Origin: Opitutaceae bacterium
GTDB taxonomy: Bacteria; Verrucomicrobiota; Verrucomicrobiia; Opitutales; Opitutaceae
NCBI GenBank assembly: GCA_030648295.1
Contig: JAUSID010000052.1
Location: forward strand, 1-46,943
Direction: 5' to 3'
DNA: 46,943 nt
Position numbers and translations under genes: made by a program. The notes beneath the pieces were generated by a model that searched no databases, was not told the origin of the DNA, and saw only the letters and a program-made list of their open reading frames with translations. Shown piece after piece: positions 9,351 to 17,390 of this stretch; the first letter of the stretch is position 1, and every line of letters begins with the position of its first letter.

Positions 9351-10994
9351 ATGCGACCCAGCCTCCGCTCGATGCCCGCCGGCGGCGCCTTTTCCCGGCG
9401 GTTCTCATCCTACCGCGGGCTGTTCTTCGACGAGTTCGATCTGAACTCGGCGTGGATTCGGGAGCGAGCGGTCGTGCGGCTGCCCTTGTTCGCGGGAACG
9501 CGGACGCTCGTGCTGCGGGGCGAATTTCGGGTTCATCCCGACGTGCGTGGCGTGGAAACGGCACCGCCCGGATTGCGCATCGTGATGAACGGACGCGACG
9601 TGGCCCGGCTTGCCCCGGGCACACCCGGCCCCTGGGAAGTTCGGGTGGCGCGGCCGGATGGGGACGAGGCCACGCTCGAGCTCGCGCCCACGGGCACGAA
9701 TCTCACGAACATGCTGGCCTGGCTCGGCCGGGTGACGGGGCTCGGCCCGTGGCAGCGGTTTCGCGCCCAGAACAAGAACCGACAGCTCCGCGTGACGAGC
9801 ATCACCACGGAGACGGACGAGATGATTTTCGATTTTTCACGGCGAGATGCCCCCTACTCCGCCGATTACGCACGACGTCACGTGAAGCTGGGGATGAACA
9901 TCGTCGGCTTCCTTACCGCCGAACTCGGTGTGGGTGAATCCGCGCGCTGTATGGTGCGGGCGGCGGACGCGGCCGGAATTTCCGCGGCACTCGTGCAACT
10001 GAAGCTCCACTGCAAGAACCGGCTCGGCGACCAAACGTATGCCGCACGTCTGCAGGACGACAATCCGCACGGGGTGAACGTGGTTCACGTCGATCCGCCC
10101 GCGTCGCGCGACATCGATCACCATCACGGCGAAGCGTTTCGCGCCGGAAAATACAACATCGGCTATTTCGCGTGGGAGCTGCCCGAGTTCCCCGATGCGT
10201 GGGTGCCGAGCCTGGACTATTACGACGAAATCTGGAGCCCGAGCGATTTCACGACCGCGGCCATCGCCATGAAATCGCCCATGCCCGTGCTCACTATGCC
10301 GCACGCGATCGGGTTTGCCGCACCGGCAGGGACGAAGTCGCAGTTGCGCGCACGATTCCGGCTGCCGGCCGAGGCCTTTCTTTACCTGGCGCTCTTCGAC
10401 CTGAATTCATACTCGGCGCGAAAGAATCCGCGCGCGGCGATCGATGCATTTCGCCGGTCCGGTCTCGCCGGCAAGGGCGCTGCACTCGTGATCAAGGTGC
10501 AAAATGTTGCGGGCAACGAGGCGGACTTCGCCGCCCTCCAGTCGAGCGTCGAGGATTTGGCCGGCACCGCACTTATCACCGACACGTTGTCGCGCGCCGA
10601 CATTTACGCGCTCGAATCGGCCTGCGATGCCTTCGTGTCGCTTCACCGTTCGGAGGGCTTTGGACTCGCGGTGGCGGAAAGCATGCTTCTCGGCAAGCCG
10701 GTCATTGCAACGGATTGGTCCGCCACCGCCGAATACGTGACCCCGGAAAATGGCTGCCCGGTGCGGGCGCGACTCGTGACGCTCGAGCAAAACCACGGCC
10801 CGTATGCGAAGGGCTCGACCTGGGCCGAGCCGGATCCCGCGCACGCAGCCGAACACATGCGGCGGCTTTTCAATGACCGGGCGCTGGCGGAGAAGCTCGG
10901 CGCCGCGGCCCGCGCAACGATTCAAACGCGTTTCGCGCCCGCCGTGATCGGCGCGCGTTATCGCCTCCGACTCGAAAGCATCGCGACGTTCTGA
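9351..10994 (+). CDS. GT4-family glycosyltransferase with N-terminal beta domain
   Basis: 547 residues from the ATG at 9351; an in-frame upstream ATG at 9228 adds a Cys/Arg-rich stretch overlapping the divergent gene. Residues about 1-165 form a beta-rich domain of unknown role. From about 170 comes a GT-B fold: the NIVGFLTAELGVGESAR start, NIGYFAWELPEFP, then the nucleotide-sugar domain with RSEGFGLAVAE giving the GT4 E-x7-E motif (Glu435/Glu443). GT4 enzymes are retaining and usually add mannose or glucose to lipid-linked or exported glycans; the cytosolic face is expected. It is divergent from the membrane proteins and followed by the second GH36-like gene. Its last 51 coding bases plus 3' flank recur at 16187-16256 as a relic. 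Confidence 0.9.
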   Translation: MRPSLRSMPAGGAFSRRFSSYRGLFFDEFDLNSAWIRERAVVRLPLFAGTRTLVLRGEFRVHPDVRGVETAPPGLRIVMNGRDVARLAPGTPGPWEVRVARPDGDEATLELAPTGTNLTNMLAWLGRVTGLGPWQRFRAQNKNRQLRVTSITTETDEMIFDFSRRDAPYSADYARRHVKLGMNIVGFLTAELGVGESARCMVRAADAAGISAALVQLKLHCKNRLGDQTYAARLQDDNPHGVNVVHVDPPASRDIDHHHGEAFRAGKYNIGYFAWELPEFPDAWVPSLDYYDEIWSPSDFTTAAIAMKSPMPVLTMPHAIGFAAPAGTKSQLRARFRLPAEAFLYLALFDLNSYSARKNPRAAIDAFRRSGLAGKGAALVIKVQNVAGNEADFAALQSSVEDLAGTALITDTLSRADIYALESACDAFVSLHRSEGFGLAVAESMLLGKPVIATDWSATAEYVTPENGCPVRARLVTLEQNHGPYAKGSTWAEPDPAHAAEHMRRLFNDRALAEKLGAAARATIQTRFAPAVIGARYRLRLESIATF

Positions 10995-11188
10995 CGGAGT
11001 GAAAGTAAAGGTGAGAGGGAAAGTGAAGGTGGGGCTGTGCAGCGCCAGCGCGACCAGTAAAAAAACATGAGTCCGGCCAGCGATGCTTATGACCGCCGTG
11101 CGGGTGCAAATAAATACCCCTACTGGACGCGGGCGGTGGCCGCAGTGGGGAAACCTTGGCGGGCGCAGCACGTCACTTCCGAGGACTC

Positions 11189-13693
11189 ATGCCACACCGA
11201 TCGCCGTTTCTCCGGACGGCCACATATTTTCTTCTTGCCTCCGCACTGCACCTGGACGCCGACGAGCCGCGGCTCGCGCTCACGAGCGAGAGCGGAGCCG
11301 TCGCCGTCTTCACCCCATCCGAGGAGGTTCCGGATCAGTGGACCTGGACGGAATTGACCGTTCCCGGCGCGCTGGAACCGCGAAGCGTCTCGGTCCGGAA
11401 AAGCCCCATCGTCACCTCGCGGGGCGAGGACATGCTTTCGCCGGACTGGTCGTTGACGGCTCAGGATGCGAGCCGGCTGGTGTTCGAGCAGGACGCGCCA
11501 TCCGCCGGGGTGCGGGTTCGACGCGTGTTCACGTTTGGCGCCGCGCCGAACACGATTCGCGCCGCCACCTGGGTACGCGCAATCGAAAGGACGGTCGTGC
11601 TGGAACTCGCGGGCCTGCTGGATTTGCGCGTTCCCGGCGACTCGTTCCGGGAAACCGGCGAGGCTCCGACGTCGTTCCCGCTTTTCAGTGAAAACTTCTT
11701 TGCCGGGCTCGAACACGTCTCCGGTCGGAGTTATGCGGACGGGGAGCGAATCTACCTCTGGCAGGCGCCCTACGCCACGGTCGGCGAGGACTGGCAGTTC
11801 ATCGCGACCGCGATCGTGGGCTGGCCGACCGCCAGCGACTGCAACCTCGTGCCGGAGGACCGCCGGGTGCGGGCGGCATTTCTCCAGTATCTGGATACGA
11901 TTCGCGTCCGGCCGGGGGACTTCGAGCTGCACACCAACACGTGGTGGACATTGCCCGTACCGTTCTCCGAGGCCGACGTGCTGAAAGACATCAATGCGCT
12001 CGCCGCCGGCTTTGCGGATCGGACCGGCATGTTCTTCGACTCGTTCGCGCTGGATCTGGGCTGGTCGGACCCGCGCAGCATCTGGCGGGTGGACGCGAAT
12101 AATTTCCCGAACGAGTTTCGGACGATCAACCAACGCCTGGCGGGTCTCGGCACCGGCCTCGGGCTCTGGGTGTCCCCCGGCAGCGGGTATCCACCTGGCT
12201 TGGACAATCAGTGGCTCCAGGGCGCCGGCTACGAGGTCATGCCCTTCCCGTATGTCAACGACCATCTCAGCATCGTTGCCTGCTTTGCCCTGGGCGGCCG
12301 ATATCAGCGCGAGTTCAAGGAGAATCTGCTGTCGCTCGTCAACCGGTACGGAATCCGGCATGTGAAGCTCGATTACATGCCTGAAGTTTGCGACGTCCCG
12401 ACGCACGGACATCCGGTCGGCATGGAGTCTGTTCACGCCATCCAGGCCGGACTGGCGGATGTCATGGACAGCCTGCGTGACGCCAATCCGAACATTGTGC
12501 TCGAGCCGTTGTGCATGGGCTATCCGCCCAGCCCCTGGTGGCTGGCCAAAACGCCGTACGTCCTCGGGCCCTTCGGCGACGACGTGCCGTACGGCCGCGT
12601 GCCCAGCCCGGAATGGATGGAGTCGCTGATCAGCGCGCGGGACATCGCCTACCGTCGGGATCGCGACTACTGGATCATGCCGACGGAAGCGCTCGAGACG
12701 ATCGATATCGTCGTGCAAAGTCCCGGCCAGTTCGAGAACCTGGCCGTGATGGCAATCGGCCGCGGACGCTGGTTCATCTCGACCTATCTCCGGCCCGCAC
12801 TGATGACGCCGCAGAACTGGGATTTCCTGGCGGCGCTCGTGCGCTGGGCCCGCGCCAACAAGCAGTATCTTCGCGGGGCGGAAATGTTTGGCGGCAACCC
12901 GGAAGCCCAGGAAGCGTACGGCTACATGTTTCACAACCACAGCGCGGCGAAGGATGTTTATTGCGCGCGCAATCCCTGGATCGAGCAGCGCTCGCTCGAC
13001 CTCCCGCTTTGTGCGAGCACCACCGAGACCCGCATGCTGCGCATGATTTATCCGCGCCGCGAAGTGGTTGCCTTGCTGCCACCCGGTGCAGAACCGCCAT
13101 CGCTCGTGCTCGCCCCGTATGAGACCGTGATGCTGGAATTGGTCGCAGTGACGGGGGACCTCCCCACTGCCGTCTCCCACTCCCCCATCGATGCGGCCTT
13201 CGAGGCGAGGGAGCCGGTGTGGTCGGTGACACCGGCAAACGACGAGTTGCGCCTGCGCGGTGATCTTCGTTTCGCGTGGAATAGCATCGCGATCGTTCCC
13301 AAGATGGCGGCGGCGGAACTCTGTATCCTCGTGCAGGGAGAGCCGGCGGTCAGCGGAGCGCTCGCCAGCGTCGCCATCGATGATCGCGCCATTACTACCC
13401 GCACGGTCGGAAGCGCGGGGCAGTTTGGAGCGGCGGCCGAGCCGTCGCCGGAGAATTGGAAATGGTTCATCATTCCAGTTGCGGCCGGCACCAGGAAGAT
13501 CGACATCGATGTGACCGTCCCGGTGGACAGCGCGTCGGTCGGCATTTTCCTGCGCGGCTCCGTCGACGTGCAAAACGACCCCGCGCCCGAGGAAGCAGCG
13601 GTGTTTCCAACCTATCGTCCCGGCTCGCGCGGGTGGTCCCAGGCATTGCTACCGTTGACGGCAAGTCCGGAGATGACGGCCGAAGCGCCGTAA
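11189..13693 (+). CDS. Secreted GH36-like (clan GH-D) glycosidase, copy B
   Basis: 834 residues from the ATG at 11189, which has GAGG at 11181-11184 and starts directly with a signal peptide (MPHRSPFLRTATYFLLASA); the in-frame ATG at 11156 is unlikely. It is co-linear with copy A over its whole length: the same barrel motifs, HVKLDYM (Asp395 as putative nucleophile) and GDDVPYG (Asp464/Asp465). Insertions relative to A are small, for example before IVACFALGG. Both copies keep all putative catalytic residues, so both are probably active, perhaps with different substrates. It follows the GT4 gene by 194 bases and converges on the methyltransferase fossil and paralog 3, repeating the layout around copy A. 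Confidence 0.85.
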   Translation: MPHRSPFLRTATYFLLASALHLDADEPRLALTSESGAVAVFTPSEEVPDQWTWTELTVPGALEPRSVSVRKSPIVTSRGEDMLSPDWSLTAQDASRLVFEQDAPSAGVRVRRVFTFGAAPNTIRAATWVRAIERTVVLELAGLLDLRVPGDSFRETGEAPTSFPLFSENFFAGLEHVSGRSYADGERIYLWQAPYATVGEDWQFIATAIVGWPTASDCNLVPEDRRVRAAFLQYLDTIRVRPGDFELHTNTWWTLPVPFSEADVLKDINALAAGFADRTGMFFDSFALDLGWSDPRSIWRVDANNFPNEFRTINQRLAGLGTGLGLWVSPGSGYPPGLDNQWLQGAGYEVMPFPYVNDHLSIVACFALGGRYQREFKENLLSLVNRYGIRHVKLDYMPEVCDVPTHGHPVGMESVHAIQAGLADVMDSLRDANPNIVLEPLCMGYPPSPWWLAKTPYVLGPFGDDVPYGRVPSPEWMESLISARDIAYRRDRDYWIMPTEALETIDIVVQSPGQFENLAVMAIGRGRWFISTYLRPALMTPQNWDFLAALVRWARANKQYLRGAEMFGGNPEAQEAYGYMFHNHSAAKDVYCARNPWIEQRSLDLPLCASTTETRMLRMIYPRREVVALLPPGAEPPSLVLAPYETVMLELVAVTGDLPTAVSHSPIDAAFEAREPVWSVTPANDELRLRGDLRFAWNSIAIVPKMAAAELCILVQGEPAVSGALASVAIDDRAITTRTVGSAGQFGAAAEPSPENWKWFIIPVAAGTRKIDIDVTVPVDSASVGIFLRGSVDVQNDPAPEEAAVFPTYRPGSRGWSQALLPLTASPEMTAEAP

Positions 13694-13721
13694 AGCGGCG
13701 GGATTTTGTCGCCAAACCCGT

Positions 13722-13850
13722 CGCGGTGATACCAGCCGCCCGCGCCCGGATCGTCGATCTGGCAGAGCACGTCAGCGAGGCCACCGCGTCAAATGCGCCG
13801 TCGGCAAAGGGGGGCGCCGTGACCGAGCTTCGTGAATATCGACGGCGCCT
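13722..13850 (-). pseudogene. Fossil of a second methyltransferase gene
   Basis: On the minus strand this stretch aligns with the middle of the methyltransferase at 3868-4605 (bases about 4262-4362). Pieces in shifting frames read VDIHEA, SVTAPPFADGAFDAV and ADVLCQIDDPG, against EIREA, SVTALPFEAERFDAV and VDVVCQVEN in the intact gene. Two single-base deletions relative to that gene break the frame, and both ends are missing. It sits exactly where the duplicated unit should carry the methyltransferase: convergent with the glycosidase and downstream of the membrane protein. Confidence 0.7.
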
Positions 13851-15959
13851 TCACTTCGAGGTTTTGTCGGGCCGGTCGACCTTCAGGAAGAGGTCGTGCA
13901 AACCGAAGGTCCGCAACTGGTATTGGCCGGTGCCGAGCCGCCTTCCCGGCTGGTTCGACCGCAACTCGAAGACGTTCACGCCCGGCTCGAGGTCCAGACG
14001 CGGCACCCGCAGCGGAATCGGAACTTTACCGGCGTGTATCCGGCCCAACTCACGACCGTCGCGTTCAATCCAGACGTCGCGCTCACTGACCGCCTCGACA
14101 ATCAGTTCGAGTGATGCCGGCAAGCGTCGGTCGTAGGGGTTGAAATACGAGAGGATGGCATCGGAATTGGCCCACTTGACGCCTTCGAGGATCCGGGTGT
14201 GCCAGCCGAGTCCGTAGGTTAGCGTGCGGGCCAGCGGAAAAGTCGGGCGGGCCGCCGGGTTTAGCAGCACGACGGTCTGGTGACCGCGCGCGCTTTCGAT
14301 CCGTTGGTGGTAGCCCAATGCGGCCAGCTCGCCCAGCAAACCTTCGGCACGATCCTTGAAGGCCTTTCGATTCACATACACGGCGGAAAACCCGTATTCC
14401 TCCAGCCGGCGAACCAGGGTCGCAGCCGGCACCCGTTCGATGTCGCGCTGCCATCGGCTGCGCGCACGAGATTTCGCCGCACCATAGCTAAACCGCAGCG
14501 TCTCCGTGACCAGATAGGGCCGGAACAATTCGTAATCCGCCATCAGGTTCGGTGCCGAGACTTCGGGAAAGCCCATGATCGGCAATTGAAAAATCGCTGC
14601 CCCCGGGGGCAGCGCCGCCTCGAGTTCGCGGCCGAGGTTAAGATCCGATTTCGCATCCGCCTCGATCTCCGCCACGACGTCTGGCGGCTCGGGCCGGGGC
14701 ACCTGATCGAGAACGCCGATTCCCGCGACGGCAAACGCGAGGCCTCCCCGCAGCCATGCCGGCCAACGGGCCGTGAGCCGCGACATCCGGACGATCAGGA
14801 ATACAATCGCGATCGCAGAGATGAAGATCGCGACCCGGTTGGTCGCGCGGAAAATCTGGAATCCGGCGAGGAGGGCGAGGACGTTGGTCACGCCGCCGAT
14901 CGACGAATAGGCAATCAGCCAGCCGATCGACAACGCATGCCCCGGCAGGGGGCGGCGAAGAAAAATCCGACGCGCGGTCACCAACCCGAGCCAGAGCAGC
15001 GCGGCAATCCCGGCCAGCCCGACATAGGGCAGAAACGCCTCCCCCCGCCACGCCGACCAGCGTTCATACCGGTGGCCCATGAACGCGAGCACATCCGAAC
15101 GATGGAATCGCGGCGGGATGAACATCTCGATCGGCTTCAGCGCATATATCTCCGTGCCGGCATAGTTGCGCATTACGAGCGGTGCACCTTCAGGTTCTTG
15201 CACGAACACCCAAACCTCGAGATGGCTGGCAATGAACGCCACGCCCGCGATTAGAACGGTGGCAACGCCGATCGTGAGATTCGCCCGGCGGCGCCGGCTG
15301 AACCACTGCGCGATCAACGCGAATCCCATCAACTGGACCCAGAACAGCAGATTGTATGGGTTGCTGACTCCGACGGCCACCGCCGATCCCAAACATACCG
15401 CCGCACCGCTGCTCCGCCACTCGAGCCGCCGGCTTTGGGCGACGAGCCAGACCGCGAGCAGCGCAAGCGGCACCGTCCACGTGAATGCGATGGAAAAGTG
15501 ACCGAGACCGCGGTGAAACGTGTGGTAGGTGAACGCATACAGCAGTGCACCGGCCCAGGCCCACTCCCAGCGGCAACGGAGCCAGCGGGCCACGAAATAG
15601 AACGCGAGCGCCGAACTGATCGAGCCGAGCAACATCACAATGTTGGCCGCGGCGAACAAGCCGACCAGGTGCGTCAGCCCTCCCACCAGCAGGAGCAGCG
15701 GTTTGTCCGGCGTCGGAAACGCATTCCAATGCGCTCCGAACGGCGCACCGAGTCGTTCGATGATTTTCGGACGAAACGGCCACATATCGCCGTCAGCCGC
15801 GGCCCGCATTTGCGCGAGAATCTCGGGCGCGTCGCCGCGATACTCGAGCGGAACCGACCAACTCGCGATGCTCCAGCGGTCATAATGCGCACACCATGTC
15901 AGCGTCACAGCGACGATCAGCAGACCCACGTGCCAGACCCCGGCCCACTCTGGCGACAT
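13851..15959 (-). CDS. GT-C-like polytopic membrane protein, paralog 3
   Basis: 702 residues from the ATG at 15959, which is preceded by AGGTGG six bases upstream. The open frame continues to 16340, but that extension has no good start and runs through a GT4 relic. The body closely resembles paralog 1 (EYRGDAPEILAQM, GAPFGAHWNAFPTPDKP, then about ten helices and a beta-rich C-terminal domain). Its upstream leader instead resembles that of paralog 2: where paralog 2 has its ATG, this copy reads ATTG, so the original start may have been lost and replaced by the internal one. This suggests a recombinant between the two paralogs. Role as for paralog 1, inferred. Confidence 0.8.
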   Translation of the reverse strand: MSPEWAGVWHVGLLIVAVTLTWCAHYDRWSIASWSVPLEYRGDAPEILAQMRAAADGDMWPFRPKIIERLGAPFGAHWNAFPTPDKPLLLLVGGLTHLVGLFAAANIVMLLGSISSALAFYFVARWLRCRWEWAWAGALLYAFTYHTFHRGLGHFSIAFTWTVPLALLAVWLVAQSRRLEWRSSGAAVCLGSAVAVGVSNPYNLLFWVQLMGFALIAQWFSRRRRANLTIGVATVLIAGVAFIASHLEVWVFVQEPEGAPLVMRNYAGTEIYALKPIEMFIPPRFHRSDVLAFMGHRYERWSAWRGEAFLPYVGLAGIAALLWLGLVTARRIFLRRPLPGHALSIGWLIAYSSIGGVTNVLALLAGFQIFRATNRVAIFISAIAIVFLIVRMSRLTARWPAWLRGGLAFAVAGIGVLDQVPRPEPPDVVAEIEADAKSDLNLGRELEAALPPGAAIFQLPIMGFPEVSAPNLMADYELFRPYLVTETLRFSYGAAKSRARSRWQRDIERVPAATLVRRLEEYGFSAVYVNRKAFKDRAEGLLGELAALGYHQRIESARGHQTVVLLNPAARPTFPLARTLTYGLGWHTRILEGVKWANSDAILSYFNPYDRRLPASLELIVEAVSERDVWIERDGRELGRIHAGKVPIPLRVPRLDLEPGVNVFELRSNQPGRRLGTGQYQLRTFGLHDLFLKVDRPDKTSK

Positions 15960-16058
15960 GGGGAGCCACCTGGCCGGGAGTTTGACCGCGAGGACGGCGG
16001 CACGCCAATGCACAATCAGTGCCGTTGCAGTATTTCGCAGCAGAAGGCCCAAGTGCTG

Positions 16059-16140
16059 GTGGGGATTGGTTCGGGAGCCGGGTAGTGGTAAGCCGTTGGC
16101 TGGAGCCGGGGGCAAGCGCCCGATACTGACAATCTTGTAA
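16059..16140 (-). repeat. Leader sequence shared with paralog 2 upstream region
   Basis: This stretch upstream of paralog 3 resembles 9154-9235 at the start of paralog 2. Both contain the string GTGGGGATTGG (plus strand, 16059-16069 and 9154-9164), then a GGTAA box, a CAAGC box and a TGACA box in the same order. The resemblance was judged by eye, with several indels. Confidence 0.5.
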
Positions 16141-16186
16141 GAAAATGCCCCCCGCTGGCCAGGCCGCGCGTCTTGCTCCCCGACGC

Positions 16187-16256
16187 GTGATCGGCGCGCG
16201 CTATCGCCGGCGACTCGAAAGCATCGCGACGTTCTGAAGGAGCGAAAGTGAAGGTG
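16187..16256 (+). pseudogene. Relic of GT4 gene 3' end
   Basis: These 70 bases match 10944-11013 without gaps at 64 of 70 positions. The match covers the last 17 codons of the GT4 gene including its TGA stop, plus 19 bases of its 3' flank. Upstream of 16187 no further GT4 sequence is visible. It marks the far end of a second, mostly deleted copy of the five-gene unit. Confidence 0.78.
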
Positions 16257-16273
16257 CCGCTCCAGGCAGGGGT

Positions 16274-16422
16274 TAACCGCGAATGAACGCAAATGAACGC
16301 GAATGTTGCGGACTCGGGCCTGGAGCGGCCGCGCGAGCAATCCAGGACGACGCGCGGGTTAAACGCACTCCGCAGCGAAATGCGCCGTATTATTCGCGTC
16401 CATTCGCGTTCATTCGCGGTTA
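16274..16422. repeat. 149-base element with 31-base inverted termini built of decamers
   Basis: The left arm 16274-16304 and the right arm 16392-16422 are inverted copies matching at 29 of 31 positions. Each arm is a run of ten-base units of the type CGCGAATGAA. The 87-base interior codes for nothing recognisable. A related single arm of decamers (CGCGAATACA, CGCCAATTCA, CGCGAATATA) lies at about 31191-31222. Confidence 0.75.
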
Positions 16423-16445
16423 CTGCCCTTGTCCGGAATTCGTGG

Positions 16446-17384
16446 TTACAACTTGCGGAGCCAGAGCTGGCCGCCGCCGCCGCGCGCGCACATCGGCATG
16501 TGTTCGCGGAACCACGCGTGGCGGGTGTTGAACAGGTAGCCGGTGAACAGCTCGATCCGATAGGCGCGGTTGTACATCAGGAACGCGCGCAGCAAATACT
16601 GCTCGTTCCACGCCCTGCCCTCCTCGAGCCACTCGCGCGGATATTCGAAGTTGCCCGCGACATCGTGGATGTGGATCAGCACGCCCGGCGCCAGGATCGG
16701 CAGGACATCGAAGAAGAGCCGGTTCACGTCGCTGCCGATCTTGCTGACGTGAGACGAGTCGATGAAGAGCACATCGTTGGCGCCGAGGTTCGCGAAAATC
16801 TCGACCGGCACCTCCTGGACACGCCGTTCAATCAAGGTGACCCGGGCGCCATCATCTTCCCGCAGGAGCGGTCGCAGCCGGCTCATGTCGGGATCGATGA
16901 ACGTGAACCGCACGTTGCCGCCGAGCATGCGCTCGTTCAGATCCAGCATCGCCGCCGAACTGAAGCCCGAGCCCACCTCGATGATCCGGCGCGGCCGCGC
17001 CTCGCGCAGCATGCCGTACAGCATGAGCGCGTCGAAGTGGCCGTAGGATGGGTTCTCGAGGTAATAGCGCCGCCCCTCGGTCTGCTTTTCCGGGTACGGC
17101 TGCTCCGGATACCAGCTGGCAAACCGCTCGAGCCGCGCGACCTGTTCCGGCTCGTTCAGCTCGATGCCGGGAAACGGCGGGCCGAATCCCCCGCGCGCAA
17201 ATGCCTCCGCCACCTCCTCCGGCGATGGCAGCGGTGAATAGAAATGTCCGGGAGGGAAAAAATGGGCCCACCCGGCCTGTTGCGCGCGCAGAGCCTGCAC
17301 CTCGGCGCGCAGGCGTGAATCCTCCTGCGGCATCTTCCGCCAGGAAAACAACGCACCCCAGAGCGACTTGAGGTTGATGCCCAT
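16446..17384 (-). CDS. Class I SAM-dependent methyltransferase (Methyltransf_24 type)
   Basis: 312 residues. A short coiled stretch (about 20-38) precedes a GHFYSPLPS region, then the Rossmann core: RIIEVGSGFSSA (about 133-143), TFIDPD, VLFIDSSHVSKIGSD (about 209), and LAPGVLIHIHDV. The VGSG motif and the FIDSSH strand are typical of Methyltransf_24 proteins in polysaccharide and cephalosporin-hydroxylase-like loci. It begins six bases after the stop of the upstream membrane protein, so the two are almost certainly co-transcribed. The acceptor is unknown; a glycan modification is inferred from context. Confidence 0.85.
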   Translation of the reverse strand: MGINLKSLWGALFSWRKMPQEDSRLRAEVQALRAQQAGWAHFFPPGHFYSPLPSPEEVAEAFARGGFGPPFPGIELNEPEQVARLERFASWYPEQPYPEKQTEGRRYYLENPSYGHFDALMLYGMLREARPRRIIEVGSGFSSAAMLDLNERMLGGNVRFTFIDPDMSRLRPLLREDDGARVTLIERRVQEVPVEIFANLGANDVLFIDSSHVSKIGSDVNRLFFDVLPILAPGVLIHIHDVAGNFEYPREWLEEGRAWNEQYLLRAFLMYNRAYRIELFTGYLFNTRHAWFREHMPMCARGGGGQLWLRKL

Positions 17385-17390
17385 GACCGC

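Noticed and set aside
15960-16340. N-terminal extension of paralog 3 by 127 residues
   Set aside because: It runs through the GT4 relic and one arm of the inverted-repeat element and has no good start; the ATG at 15959 has a proper ribosome site.
16271-16425. CRISPR array from the decamer repeats
   Set aside because: The repeat units are ten bases with no spacers and the two arms are inverted, which fits a terminal inverted repeat, not CRISPR.
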